A DNA stretch of 64,000 nt from Cypionkella psychrotolerans (GCF_001294535.1 NZ_LGIC01000061.1:248001-312000), one strand, 5' to 3'; positions 47,554 through 57,653 are shown, counted from the stretch's first letter. Numbers and translations are program-made. Notes: generated by a model not told the origin, from the sequence alone.

Positions 47554-50500
47554 TCAAGGGATAGTGCTGCGTTGCATAGCAGCCCGCACAATATCGGGGG
47601 GCAGCGGCATCAGGGTGGCGGTGCGGGTCCACAGGACTGCGGTGTCGATGCGGTGGCTGGGGTAGATTTGGCGCAGGGCTTCGGCATAGGCGGCCATCTG
47701 CCGCAGGATGCCTTCGGGGGTTTCTACAGCGGTGGCGGGGGTGCGGTGGTTGGATTTGAAATCGACGGCGAGGATGTGATCTGCGGCGATCAACAGGCGG
47801 TCGATGGTGCCCTGCATGGGCTGGCCGTTGAAGGTGGCGGTGAAGGTGACTTCGGCGAGGGCTTCGGGTGCGAAGATATGGGGGTGGGTTGTCAGAACGG
47901 CTTCGGCCTCGGCTATGAGGTCGGCGCATTGGCCGGGGTCGGGGATCAGGGCGGCGCTGAGAGCGGGCCAATCGGCACGGGGGGTATTGGGCAGATATTC
48001 AAGCAGAAGATGCAAAGCGGTGCCACGGGCTTTGGCGGCGTCTTCCCCAGAGCCATCGGTTTCACCGGGTAGCAGCTTTGCGCCGCCGAGATTGGAGGGA
48101 GAGAGGGGCTGCGGGGGGCGTTCGGGGGTTGCGGCGAGAGTCGTTGCCCAGAGGGGGGTTTCGGGCGATTTTGGCAAGATTAGAAACTGTTTTGGTGCTG
48201 GATCAGGCCAACTGCCAAAGCTGTGGCGCAATGCGCCATCGGCGATGGGTTCGGACCCTGCGGCCTGCATGCCCTGCTGGACCAGCTTATACCACGCGCC
48301 ATCCTTCTTTGCTTCGCCCGCGCCGCAGACGATAAGCCAGGTGCGGGCGCGGGTGAGGGCGACGTAGAGCAGGCGGAGGCTTTCTTCCTCACCCTTATCT
48401 TTGCGCAAGCTGCGCGCGGTGGCAATCGGTGGCGGGCTTTCGTCAGACGGGGTTTTCCAGACGGGGATGCCATCTTCCATCGCGTAAATCTCATCGCGGT
48501 CTTGCGGGGTGCGGTCGCAGGTGTCTGGCAGGATCACCAAGGGTGCTTCCAGACCCTTTGCGCCGTGGACGGTCATCACGCGGATGCGGTGGCCTTCGCT
48601 GTCCATCTGGCGCTTGACCTCGATGTCATCGGTTTCCATCCAGATCAGAAATCCGGTCAGACTGGGGACTTCGTTGCGTTCGAAGGCGAGAGCTTGGGAG
48701 AGGAATTCGTCAATGCCGTCTTCCGCTTCGGGGCCAAGCCGGGTGAGCAGGCGGCGGCGGCCGTCGTGGCGGGTCAGAGCGCGTTCGATCAGATCATAGG
48801 GGCGCAGGAAGTCAGCGTTGTTGCGCAGATCGTGCAGCATGGAAAGCGTTTCGGGGTGGTCGGTGGTATCGCGCAAGGTTTCCCACAGGAAGCCTTTGCG
48901 GGGTTGGGCGAGGGCGTAAAGCTCGGCTTCGGTCCAGCCGCAGAGCGGGGAGCGCAGGAGGGCTGCAAGCGACAGATCATCCTCGGGTGTGGCGAGGAAG
49001 GACAGCAGGGCGGCGAGGTCTTTCACCGCCAGTTCCGCGCCGAGTTTCAGGCGGTCTGCGCCTGCAATGGGGAGGTTGGCTTTTTTGCAGGCGCGGATGA
49101 TTTCGGAGAACAGGGCGGAGCGGCGCTGCACGAGGATCAGCACATCGCCCGCGTGCAGAGGGCGGCTTAGGTTTGGGTCTTCTTCTTTATCGACGGGAAT
49201 TTGGGTGCCCGCGTCGATCAGCGCTTTGATATGGCTGGCGATTTGTTCGGCTAGCCGTGCGGTGTGGTGGGTATCGGTGATCAGGTCAACGGGGTCTTCC
49301 CAGTTTTCATCTTTGGGGTCTTCGGATTTTTCCAGAAGCGGCCAGAGATCTACCCGGCCCGGCAGATCGGATTTGAAGGCGAGGTGGTGGACAGATGAGC
49401 CCATCGCTTTGGGGAAGCGGTCGGCGAAGGTTTCATCGACGACGCGCAGAATCGCGGTGGACGAGCGGAAGGAATATTCGAGATCGAGGCGGACGAAGTT
49501 CTTTTGCGCAGCTCGGAATTTGGTTTGGAAATCGGTCTGTTTTTCGTCGAAAGCGGCGACGTCCGCGCCTTGGAAGGAATAGATCGACTGTTTTTTATCA
49601 CCGACGACGAACAAAGTGCGGGTTTCATCGCGGGTGCCTTGGCCTGCGGTAAATTCAGCAGACAGCAGTTCGATCACGCGCCATTGGTCGGGGCTGGTGT
49701 CTTGCGCCTCATCGACGAGGATATGGTCGATGCCGCCATCAAGCCGGAACAGCACCCATGCGGCGACGGAAGGATCGGTCAGCAGGGCCTTGGCGCGGGT
49801 GATCAGATCGTCGAAGTCGAGGAAGCCTCGGGCGGATTTTGCGGATTCGTAGAGCGGCAGGAAACTGGCGGCGAAGCGGTGCAGAATGGCGGTTTTCTGG
49901 GCGGCTTGCAAGGCGATGCGGCGGGGGCGGGCGGCTTCGACTCGCAGCATCAGGGCGTCGAGTTGCGGCAGGTGGTTGCCGATCAGCTTTTGCGTGGGTT
50001 TGGTGGGCAGCGCGCCGATTTTCGCGCCGTATGGGGCTTTGGCGGTGCCGCCGTAGAGCAGGGTGTTTTCTAGGGCGCCTAGGGTGGCGAGGCTGGGGGC
50101 AGTTAGATCGAGGGCGGCGAGTTTTGCGGCAGTTTTGCTATCGGTGGGGCCGCCGTTTTGCAGGGCGGGCAGGATGTTGGCGATCAGATCGGATTCAATA
50201 CCGAGCAGCACATCGGCCAGCAGGGTTTGAGGGATTTCCACATTGGGAACATTGAACAAATCACGGGATTGGGCCTCGGTCAGCGATTTGGTGAACCCTG
50301 CGCGTTTGGCCGAGACTTGCTCCATCAGCGCGGTGAAATCTTCGCCGGTATAGGCGCGGGCGACTTCGGCCATGATTTCGGGGGCGCGAAATTCGGCCAT
50401 TTCTTCGACGATGTTTTCGCGCAGCAGGCGGGCTGCGCGGTCGTCGAGTTCAGTGAATTGCGGGGAGACGCCCGCTTCGAGGGGGAAGCGGCGCAGCAGT

Positions 50501-50886
50501 GTGGCGCAGAAGCTGTGGATGGTTTGGATGCGCAAGCCGCCGGGGGTTTCAATCGCGCGGGCGAACAGTTGTCGGGCTTTGGCGAGGGCACCGGGGGCGT
50601 GGCGTGTGTCGTCGCCTAGGTCGGCGAGGGCGCGGTGAAGGTCGGCATCGGGCTTCATTGCCCATTCGCCCAAGCGGCGGAACAGGCGGTTCTGCATCTC
50701 GGTCGCGGCGGCTTTGGTGTAGGTGAGGCAAAGGATGTGCTGGGGTTCAACGCCGCGCAGCAGCAGGCGGGCGACGCGGTCGGTCAGCACGCGGGTTTTG
50801 CCGGAACCTGCGTTGGCGGAAAGCCAGACGGTGTCGGCTGGGTTGGAGGCTTGGACTTGGCGTTCGGAGGCATCGTTGCGGGTCAT
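47554..50886 (-). CDS. addA: AddA helicase-nuclease subunit
   Basis: 1110 aa. UvrD-type helicase motifs: Walker A ANAGSGKTRVLTDRV, VDEAQDTSPDQW, GDKKQSIYSFQGAD, VMTVHGAKGLEAPLVIL, and LYVALTRART. The C-terminal RecB-like nuclease has the metal site VDFKSNHRTP. With AddB it resects double-strand breaks for RecA loading. Start overlaps the addB stop by 4 bp. Confidence 0.96.
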   Translation of the reverse strand: MTRNDASERQVQASNPADTVWLSANAGSGKTRVLTDRVARLLLRGVEPQHILCLTYTKAAATEMQNRLFRRLGEWAMKPDADLHRALADLGDDTRHAPGALAKARQLFARAIETPGGLRIQTIHSFCATLLRRFPLEAGVSPQFTELDDRAARLLRENIVEEMAEFRAPEIMAEVARAYTGEDFTALMEQVSAKRAGFTKSLTEAQSRDLFNVPNVEIPQTLLADVLLGIESDLIANILPALQNGGPTDSKTAAKLAALDLTAPSLATLGALENTLLYGGTAKAPYGAKIGALPTKPTQKLIGNHLPQLDALMLRVEAARPRRIALQAAQKTAILHRFAASFLPLYESAKSARGFLDFDDLITRAKALLTDPSVAAWVLFRLDGGIDHILVDEAQDTSPDQWRVIELLSAEFTAGQGTRDETRTLFVVGDKKQSIYSFQGADVAAFDEKQTDFQTKFRAAQKNFVRLDLEYSFRSSTAILRVVDETFADRFPKAMGSSVHHLAFKSDLPGRVDLWPLLEKSEDPKDENWEDPVDLITDTHHTARLAEQIASHIKALIDAGTQIPVDKEEDPNLSRPLHAGDVLILVQRRSALFSEIIRACKKANLPIAGADRLKLGAELAVKDLAALLSFLATPEDDLSLAALLRSPLCGWTEAELYALAQPRKGFLWETLRDTTDHPETLSMLHDLRNNADFLRPYDLIERALTRHDGRRRLLTRLGPEAEDGIDEFLSQALAFERNEVPSLTGFLIWMETDDIEVKRQMDSEGHRIRVMTVHGAKGLEAPLVILPDTCDRTPQDRDEIYAMEDGIPVWKTPSDESPPPIATARSLRKDKGEEESLRLLYVALTRARTWLIVCGAGEAKKDGAWYKLVQQGMQAAGSEPIADGALRHSFGSWPDPAPKQFLILPKSPETPLWATTLAATPERPPQPLSPSNLGGAKLLPGETDGSGEDAAKARGTALHLLLEYLPNTPRADWPALSAALIPDPGQCADLIAEAEAVLTTHPHIFAPEALAEVTFTATFNGQPMQGTIDRLLIAADHILAVDFKSNHRTPATAVETPEGILRQMAAYAEALRQIYPSHRIDTAVLWTRTATLMPLPPDIVRAAMQRSTIP

Positions 50887-53843
50887 TCTGGCTCTCCGAC
50901 TTGTTCTGGTCCAACCATTTCTGGCACGGCGCGGTCGGACATTTCCCATTCGCCAAAGCGTGAGAGGTGGTCGTAGTCGCCCGCGTGGCGGACCTCAAAC
51001 AGCGCGCGGCGGGCGGTGTAGCCGGTGCTGCGGCGCAGGTAGCGGGAGATGAGAGTCAGCAGTTTTTCCCAGTGTTCGGTCAGCAGAGCCTCGGTGATGT
51101 CGGTTTCCACCACGTCCTCGCTGGTGCCGAGACCGATGTAGCTGATTTTTGCGACGTCAGAGGGGCCGAGATCGGCGAAACCGCCACGGTCGGCCATCAC
51201 GGCGGCGAGCAGAAGTTGTTTGGCGTATTGCTTTTGCTGGGCGGCTTTGGGGGCGGCTCCGGTTTTGTAGTCGATGAGATGCAGGGTTCCGTCGGGGAGG
51301 CGGTCAATGCGGTCGGGGGTGCCGAACAGGGTGAAATCGAGGGGGGCGAGTTTGAGGGCACCTTGGGTTTCCAGCGCAAGCGAGGTTCCGCCGTGTTTGG
51401 CGTCTTGGGTCAGGAAATGGTCGGCGGCGCGGTCGAGTTTCGCCAACCACAAAGCGCGGGCGGCGGGGAAGGGGGATTCTTGCGCAAGGACTTCGCGGGC
51501 GAGCGTGAGCAGGCGGGTGCGGGCCTCAGCGCGGGTTTCGGTTTCGGGACGGGTTTTGACGAACCGCTCCAGCACCTCATGCACGATGATGCCACGGTCG
51601 CGGGCGTCGGGGGTTTGGTGCAGTGGGTCGAGTGGATTGAGCCGCAGGATGTAGCGGGCGTAGATGGCGTAGGGGTCGCGGATCAGGCGTTCGATATTGG
51701 TGAGCGACAGTTTGGGCGGGCGCGCGGCGATGGGCGGCTGCGGGGCGGGACGTTTAGCGGGGTGCAGGCGGGGGTCGGCCTGTTGCGCAGGCGTGGGCTG
51801 TTCTAGGGCGCGAGCGAGAGTGAGCCATTTGGTGCCGCGCGCGCGCATTTCGGCCAGCGCCTGCTTGCCATTTTGCTGCGGCAGACCGTCCATTAGGTTC
51901 ATCAGGCGATTGAGCCAGCGGCTCGGGACGGTTTCCGCCTCGGCATTGCGGATGGCGCGCGATAGGATCACATGGGGGGCGGCGATGGCTTGTTGGTAGT
52001 CGTGGGCGGAGAGGCCGATTTGACGTTCTGGCAATAACAGAGCCGCTTTTTTGCGCATCGAGCGGTTCAACCACGGGTCGGGTTCGGGAAGTTTTGGCCA
52101 GATGCCATCGTTGAGGCCGCCAAGGATCACCAGATCAGCGCCTTGGACGCGAGCCTCTAAGGTGCCCCAGATCATGATGTTGGGGTGGGCTTGCACGGGT
52201 TCGCGGACCTCGCCTTTGTTGACGAGAGCCTCGAACAGATCGCGGTATTCAGTGACGGAGCAAGTGCCGCCGTAGGGGGCTTCGGCGGCGAGGGTTTCCA
52301 TCAGGGCGAGGGCTTCGATCCCGGCGGCCTTATCCCAAAGTGCGCCAGTGTCGCAGGGGTCAAGACCGCGTGCCAAGGATTCGGACAAGGCGCGGTGTTG
52401 GGAAACGTGATCGGCCAGCGGCCGACGCGGAATTTGGTCGAGGTTTTGCAGCGTGTCGGCGAGGAATTGCGCCCATGGCAAAGCGTTGTCGGTGCGCGCT
52501 TTCGCCCATTCCAGCAGATCGGGACCAGTGGGGAAGGCAGGGCCGGTTTTGCGGAGTTTGAGTTCGAGATAGCGGGTCAGCAGCAGATGCGGGCCGCGCG
52601 CCGTGCCAGACGCCGTCAGCGGGTGTTTCAGGATGGTCAGCAGGCTGTCGGCGGTCAACCGTTGACCGAGCAAAGCGGCGGTGTGGCGCAGGAATCGGCC
52701 GGGGGCGGAGAGCGCCAAGGGGCGGCCTGCGGAATCGTCGGGCAGGATCGCCCAACGGTCGAGGGCGGCGGTGACTTGGCGGCTTAGGTTGCGGTCGGGG
52801 GTGATCAGCGCGGCCTTGGTGCCAGCTTCGGCGGCCTCGCGCAGGATCATCGCGATGGCGAGGGCCTCGGCACGCGGGGAGGCGGCTTCGATCAGGGTGA
52901 GGCTTTCGGTGGCGCGGGGTAGATTGGGCAGGTTTGGGCCTTCGACCAGCCATTGATCGGTGACGGGGGCGGGGCGGAGGGACAGCGAAATCAAGCGGTT
53001 GCGGTTGGGGTCTGGCGGGAGGGTGTTTCGCCAGGGTTTGATACTGCTGGGGGAGATGTGCAGCAGGTCTGTCAGGTGGCGGAAGCGGTATTGCGGATGA
53101 TCTTCGGCGGTGAGCGCATCGTCCATCGCCTGCCAGACGCTGGAGGGTGTGTCAAAATCGAAGCCGGGCAGGATCAGCGCGCCTTGTGGCAGGCCCGCGA
53201 CCGCCTGCATCAGCAGGGCGGTGGTGCCGCGTGAGCCCGTGGAGCCTGCGATCAGCACCGGGTCTTGCGGCGGGGCGCTTTGCCAGCGCTGGGCAAGTTG
53301 CTGCACGGCGAGGCGTTGGCGCGATTCGGCATCGGCGGCATCGCTGAACAGCGGGGCAACGATGCGCAGGAAGGTTTGGGTTCTTTCCCAGTGTTTGGAA
53401 TGGGTTGAAACATCGAGGGCGGCGATAGCCTCTGCTGGAACGCCCTCGCCCTGCATTTCATCCATCAGATTGGCGAGGCTGTCGGCGAGGTCATAAAGCG
53501 CCGCGCGAGGGGCGAGATCGGGCTGGGCGTCGAGCAGTTTGGCGATGAGTTCGGCCATTTGCAGGCGACGACGCAGTGGGGGAATGGTGGGGGTAAGGTT
53601 GAGGCTGGGATCTTTTGCGAGATCGCTGAGCAGCAGCAGGCGCGGCAAGAAGCGCGCGCCATGGGTCGCGAATAGGTCGCTGACGCGGCGCACCATGCGG
53701 GCGGTGTTGAGGTAAATCGTGACGCGCGCCATGGCTTCTGGCGGCTGGTGCGCCATACGCTCGATCAGGCCCGCGACCAGTTCGGCGGGAAAATCTGTGC
53801 CGGGCGGCAGGGCGAAAATGCGGGGGGTGTAAGGGTTAAACAT
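50883..53843 (-). CDS. addB: AddB double-strand-break repair subunit
   Basis: 986 aa from MFNPYTPRIFALPPG. An inactivated helicase-like body of the alphaproteobacterial AddB type (VLIAGSTGSRGTTALLMQAV, DLVILGGLNDGIWP) and a C-terminal nuclease with HLIDYKTGAAPKA (D-x-K) and the REE-like EVLERF. It overlaps the upstream nucleotidyltransferase gene by 8 bp. Confidence 0.94.
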   Translation of the reverse strand: MFNPYTPRIFALPPGTDFPAELVAGLIERMAHQPPEAMARVTIYLNTARMVRRVSDLFATHGARFLPRLLLLSDLAKDPSLNLTPTIPPLRRRLQMAELIAKLLDAQPDLAPRAALYDLADSLANLMDEMQGEGVPAEAIAALDVSTHSKHWERTQTFLRIVAPLFSDAADAESRQRLAVQQLAQRWQSAPPQDPVLIAGSTGSRGTTALLMQAVAGLPQGALILPGFDFDTPSSVWQAMDDALTAEDHPQYRFRHLTDLLHISPSSIKPWRNTLPPDPNRNRLISLSLRPAPVTDQWLVEGPNLPNLPRATESLTLIEAASPRAEALAIAMILREAAEAGTKAALITPDRNLSRQVTAALDRWAILPDDSAGRPLALSAPGRFLRHTAALLGQRLTADSLLTILKHPLTASGTARGPHLLLTRYLELKLRKTGPAFPTGPDLLEWAKARTDNALPWAQFLADTLQNLDQIPRRPLADHVSQHRALSESLARGLDPCDTGALWDKAAGIEALALMETLAAEAPYGGTCSVTEYRDLFEALVNKGEVREPVQAHPNIMIWGTLEARVQGADLVILGGLNDGIWPKLPEPDPWLNRSMRKKAALLLPERQIGLSAHDYQQAIAAPHVILSRAIRNAEAETVPSRWLNRLMNLMDGLPQQNGKQALAEMRARGTKWLTLARALEQPTPAQQADPRLHPAKRPAPQPPIAARPPKLSLTNIERLIRDPYAIYARYILRLNPLDPLHQTPDARDRGIIVHEVLERFVKTRPETETRAEARTRLLTLAREVLAQESPFPAARALWLAKLDRAADHFLTQDAKHGGTSLALETQGALKLAPLDFTLFGTPDRIDRLPDGTLHLIDYKTGAAPKAAQQKQYAKQLLLAAVMADRGGFADLGPSDVAKISYIGLGTSEDVVETDITEALLTEHWEKLLTLISRYLRRSTGYTARRALFEVRHAGDYDHLSRFGEWEMSDRAVPEMVGPEQVGEPE

Positions 53844-54519
53844 GCAAGGACTCAGCCAGTGCAATGCCTTCGGGGCGACCTACATCGCACCAGCCGCCGT
53901 GATGGATCAGGCCGTAGGCGCGGTTGTTGGCGATGGCAATATCCCAGAGGAGATTCAGGCTGAAAACAGGATCTGATATGGCGGAAAGACCTTGGGTCTT
54001 GAGAATTTGCGCGCCGAGATATATCGGGGCGTTGACACCGTTTGCGCGGGAAATGCGGCCGTTAGGATCAAGGTGGAAGTCGCCTTTGCCGCTGTGGCCG
54101 AGGGCGTTTTCGGCAGGAAGCAGCAGGAGTAGCGCATCCATTTTAGCCGGATCCCAAGCGGTGAGCAGTTGGGTGAGGGGGTTTTGCCCAGTCCACACCG
54201 CGTCGGTGTTCAGGGTCAGCACCGGGCCATCGCCAAGCAGCGGAAGGGCGGCTTTCAGACCGCCACCGGTTTCGAGGATCTGGTTGCGCTCCCATGAAAA
54301 CAGGACGTCGCGGTTTTTCAGGTGGTCGGCGATTTGATCGCCAAGATAGTGCAGGTTTACCACGATTTTTGCGATCCCCGCCGCGTCGGCAACAGCTAAG
54401 GCGTGGTCGATCAGCGGTTTCCCGGCCACGTCGATCAGCGGTTTCGGTCGATGGGCGGTCAAGGCACCCATGCGGGTGCCGAAGCCTGCGGCGAAAAGCA
54501 TTAACGGAAGTGGCCGCAT
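53836..54519 (-). CDS. murU: Sugar-1-phosphate nucleotidyltransferase, MurU type
   Basis: 227 aa from MRPLPLMLFAAGFGTRM. The nucleotidyltransferase signature FAAGFGTRMGALTAHRPKP and the catalytic aspartates (LTLNTDAVW) are intact; the length matches MurU. Beside an AmgK-like kinase, the pair should convert MurNAc via MurNAc-alpha-1-phosphate to UDP-MurNAc, recycling peptidoglycan. The identification rests on the pairing; a mannose-1-phosphate guanylyltransferase-like activity cannot be excluded. Confidence 0.85.
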   Translation of the reverse strand: MRPLPLMLFAAGFGTRMGALTAHRPKPLIDVAGKPLIDHALAVADAAGIAKIVVNLHYLGDQIADHLKNRDVLFSWERNQILETGGGLKAALPLLGDGPVLTLNTDAVWTGQNPLTQLLTAWDPAKMDALLLLLPAENALGHSGKGDFHLDPNGRISRANGVNAPIYLGAQILKTQGLSAISDPVFSLNLLWDIAIANNRAYGLIHHGGWCDVGRPEGIALAESLHV

Positions 54520-55511
54520 TGGGCACCTATTCGGGCAAGGGCTTCGGGGGTGGGTTCGGGCAGCAGGCGGGCGCATATTTTGGCGAGCGGGGCGAGTTCT
54601 GGCTCGGAGAGGTTGCGCTGCAGGTGGTGCCAGACGCGGGGGATCAAGCGAACGTAGTTGGATTTGCCGCTCTGCAGGCAGAGGCGAGCGAAAATTCCGA
54701 TGATGCGCAGAGCGCGCTGCGCGCCAAGCGTGGCATAGGTGGGGCGGAAGCTGTCTGCCGTGGTGCCGGTTTGCAGACAGAAAGCGCGGATCATCGCGGC
54801 CTCCGTTTCACGTGAAACATCCCTTCGGGCGTCTTGCAGCAATGAGACGAGATCGTAGCCGGGCTGGCCAAGTTGGGCGAGTTGGAAATCCAGCACGCCG
54901 ACGCGGGCAAGGCCGGGCCGATCCGGCAGCCAAAGCAGGTTTTCGGCGTGATAATCGCGAAGGATAATCACGCGCGGGCCGTCGGCATGGCGCGATAGCG
55001 CATCGGTGAGGATGTTGCCGAAATCGGCAGGCTCGATGCGGTCGCCAGTGATTGCGAAACGATACCAATCGAGCGCAAAGCAGGCGGCCTCGGCCCAATC
55101 CTGCGCGGTCAGATTGGCGAGGTTGGCGGCGGGTGAATGGCGTTGCAGATGGGCAAGGACCTGCGTTGCCGCCGTATAGAGACTGTTTTCTCGGGACGGA
55201 GCCATTTTCAGAAGGGTGGCATAGATATTGTCACCCAAGTCCTCTAACAGTAGAAAGCCGTTTTCCAGATCCTGTGCGTAGCAACTTGGAGCAGAGAGGC
55301 CGATGGCCGAAAGATGCGCGGCAATTGCCAGAAATGTTGCCGGATCATCGCCCTTTCCCGGCGGCGCATCCATCAGGACGGCGGTTTTCGCGCCTTGCTC
55401 AAGCCGATCATAGCTGCGATCCGAAGCGTCTCCGGCGAGAAACCGACGATTGGCATTGCCCCAGCCGGCTTGGGTCAGAAATGCCTGCGATAAGGCGGCG
55501 CGGTCGTTCAT
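54501..55511 (-). CDS. amgK: Sugar kinase of the aminoglycoside-phosphotransferase fold, AmgK type
   Basis: 336 aa. Nucleotide-binding RRFLAGDASDRSYDRL, catalytic loop VIILRDYHAENLLWL, and Mg-binding VLDFQLAQLGQPGYDL. In Pseudomonas and Caulobacter such genes beside murU encode the anomeric MurNAc/GlcNAc kinase. Residues 231-236 (DVSRET) are encoded by a parS-like site. It overlaps murU by 19 bp and tsaE by 4 bp. Confidence 0.87.
   Translation of the reverse strand: MNDRAALSQAFLTQAGWGNANRRFLAGDASDRSYDRLEQGAKTAVLMDAPPGKGDDPATFLAIAAHLSAIGLSAPSCYAQDLENGFLLLEDLGDNIYATLLKMAPSRENSLYTAATQVLAHLQRHSPAANLANLTAQDWAEAACFALDWYRFAITGDRIEPADFGNILTDALSRHADGPRVIILRDYHAENLLWLPDRPGLARVGVLDFQLAQLGQPGYDLVSLLQDARRDVSRETEAAMIRAFCLQTGTTADSFRPTYATLGAQRALRIIGIFARLCLQSGKSNYVRLIPRVWHHLQRNLSEPELAPLAKICARLLPEPTPEALARIGAQCGHFR
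54804..54819. promoter_or_regulatory. parS site 5 (one outer mismatch)
   Basis: CGTTTCACGTGAAACA; the 14-bp core is perfect. It is inside amgK, read V-S-R-E-T, about 19 kb right of the proposed origin. Confidence 0.8.
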
Positions 55512-55981
55512 TGCGACCAACTTTGGGCGAACTCTGCCAGCAGATCGGGGTGGTCCGGCGCAGTCAGCGTGACATTCCGACCCTCTCCGCTGGTCGATAG
55601 CGCTATTCGAATAGCATGAGCGGGCGTCAAGCGACCCAAACGGTCCGGCCATTCAATCAGACAAATCGCTTGTGAAAGCGCGTCTTCCAGCCCCAGCTCG
55701 GCAACCTCATCGGGATGCGACAGACGGTAAAGATCGGCGTGCCAGATCTCGACATCGGCCTGATAGGTCTGCACGAGGGTGAAGGTGGGCGAGGGCACAT
55801 CCTCCATCCGACCCAAGCGGGCGCGGATCAGGGCGCGGGCGAGATGGCTTTTGCCGGCACCAATCGGACCTTCCAGCAACACAGAATCGCCCGCGCTTAG
55901 CCGCGATGCCAGCCAGCGGCCAAGATCGGCGGTGTCGTCCTCAGAGGGCAAAAAGGCGGTAACGGCATGCGGCTTTGTCAT
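55508..55981 (-). CDS. tsaE: tRNA threonylcarbamoyladenosine ATPase TsaE
   Basis: 157 aa. P-loop EGPIGAGKSHLARALI, SPTFTLVQTY, HADLYRL and ECWPDRLG-like LIEWPDRLGRL match the family. It supports t6A modification of tRNAs with TsaB/TsaD. The operon runs tsaE-amgK-murU-addB-addA with overlapping ends. Confidence 0.95.
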   Translation of the reverse strand: MTKPHAVTAFLPSEDDTADLGRWLASRLSAGDSVLLEGPIGAGKSHLARALIRARLGRMEDVPSPTFTLVQTYQADVEIWHADLYRLSHPDEVAELGLEDALSQAICLIEWPDRLGRLTPAHAIRIALSTSGEGRNVTLTAPDHPDLLAEFAQSWSQ

Positions 55982-56025
55982 GCGCCAAGTCTACCCTCCC
56001 CACCCGCCGCTGCAAGTCGCGAAGT

Positions 56026-57594
56026 TCAGGCGCGCCGCAGGCCCGCACCTTCGGCCAATCTCGTCTGGCCTGACTCGGAGGGCGGCACGGGCCGGAAGGT
56101 TGCCAGCGTTGACCCCCCCGCCAAAGGCGCGAATTTGCATCCGATCAGACGGCCATCCAGCAGCCGCACCTCGCCGCGCCAGCTGTCACGGTCACCGACG
56201 GTGGCGACGTATTCTTCGACTTCGGCCCAGATTGCACTGGGGGCTGATTGCACGCGCCAATGTGCTGACAAAGTGCGGACGGTGTTGTCTCCCAAGGTTT
56301 CCCCCGGATCATGGCCCCACAGCGCGGCATAGCTGTTGTTCGACATCACCAACTGCCCCGATTGCGAAAACACCGCAATCGCCTCATCCATATGATCAAT
56401 CACCGATTGGCCAAGCTCCAGATCGGCGCGGTAGCGGCGGGTGCGCAGCATTTCCGACGAGATATCTTCGATCAACAGCGCCAAGGCCCCATTCGGATGC
56501 GGTCGCCCGACCACCCGATAGGTTTGGCCATCGGGCAGGCTCCAGGTTTCCTCATAAAGCCCGGTAGCGGCGGCCTTTTCGATCTCGACAATCTGCCGCC
56601 GCCAGTCGCGATAATCTTTCGGCTCTGGCAGCATTTTGCGATCCCGCATCGCATCCAGCACCGCCAGCAGCGAGGGGCGCAGCGACAGAAAATCGGCGGG
56701 CAGTTGGGTCAGATCCATCAAAGCGGGGTTGAACAGTTGCAATTTGCGCTGACGGTCAAAGATCGCAAGGCCAATCGGCAGTTGCGCAAAGGTTTTGGTC
56801 AGGGTTTGCATAAAATCGCGCAACGCACCTTCCGCCTGCACCGCCGAATCGGCAGGGATAGCGAACATCAGATCGCCGTCCGCCTCGGCTCGGCTCGAGA
56901 TATCGAACCAGAGCGCAGGCTTGCCGACAGCCACCAGACTTTGCCTTTGATCCTTGCCCGATTTCGCCGCCGACCGGTTAAACAACCTAGGCAGCGGCCA
57001 GCCCAATTCTTTGTCCTCACCCAGAACGTCACAGGCCTGCAACAGATAGGGTCCATTTGCCCAGACCACGTCACCCGCCGTATTCTCACGCCACAACAAG
57101 ACCGGCGCGGTCGCGACGGTTTCACGCAGCAGCGCCAATTCATCCAGCATTGCGCGCTGGGCAATCGCATCGCCCGCCGAGAGATGGCCGTCTTTGCTCG
57201 CATCAATCAGCGTCAGTTTGGTCAACCCGCCCGCATGTTCCGCCTTCAGGATCAAGGGCGTGGCATTTCCCACCGAAGGCAGTTCAATCGCGCCATCGTT
57301 TTGCAGCCGCTGCAACTGCGCCTCTAAATCTTCAAACCGCGCGGTCAGGAACGCCATCAACCGGCCCCAGGCGGGCCCTTTCATCGGGCTGGCCGCCAAA
57401 AGTGCGCGGGCATTGGCGGTACTATCGACCATAATCTCACCATCAAACATAAACAGCGTCTCACTGCCGGTATCGGTGAAGACGCTGGCTTGCACCGGAA
57501 ACTCGCGGGCGGGTAGCAGCCACAACGCCAGCATCCCAATACAGGCCGCCATCAGCGAAGCCGCAACCACGGCGAGAATAAGCGGAAAAATCAT
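56026..57594 (-). CDS. divL: PAS-domain membrane protein, DivL-like without a kinase domain
   Basis: 522 aa. One N-terminal membrane helix (residues about 4-27), then about three PAS-like repeats: LRETVATAPVLLWRENTAGD, AQLPIGLAIFDRQRKLQLFN and VIDHMDEAIAVFSQSGQLV, the last followed by NNSYAALWGHDPGE. No histidine-kinase H-box or ATP-binding N/G boxes follow; the protein ends about 80 residues after the last PAS start. In Rhodobacter capsulatus a PAS protein called DivL next to regB has, as I recall, the same build and controls CtrA phosphorylation and gene transfer agent production. A full CtrA site lies 60 bp upstream. Confidence 0.65.
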   Translation of the reverse strand: MIFPLILAVVAASLMAACIGMLALWLLPAREFPVQASVFTDTGSETLFMFDGEIMVDSTANARALLAASPMKGPAWGRLMAFLTARFEDLEAQLQRLQNDGAIELPSVGNATPLILKAEHAGGLTKLTLIDASKDGHLSAGDAIAQRAMLDELALLRETVATAPVLLWRENTAGDVVWANGPYLLQACDVLGEDKELGWPLPRLFNRSAAKSGKDQRQSLVAVGKPALWFDISSRAEADGDLMFAIPADSAVQAEGALRDFMQTLTKTFAQLPIGLAIFDRQRKLQLFNPALMDLTQLPADFLSLRPSLLAVLDAMRDRKMLPEPKDYRDWRRQIVEIEKAAATGLYEETWSLPDGQTYRVVGRPHPNGALALLIEDISSEMLRTRRYRADLELGQSVIDHMDEAIAVFSQSGQLVMSNNSYAALWGHDPGETLGDNTVRTLSAHWRVQSAPSAIWAEVEEYVATVGDRDSWRGEVRLLDGRLIGCKFAPLAGGSTLATFRPVPPSESGQTRLAEGAGLRRA

Positions 57595-57653
57595 CCGAAA
57601 GCCCCATCTTAATGGGAGGGTCCCATGTTTTGATCAACCTAAGGAGTAGATCG

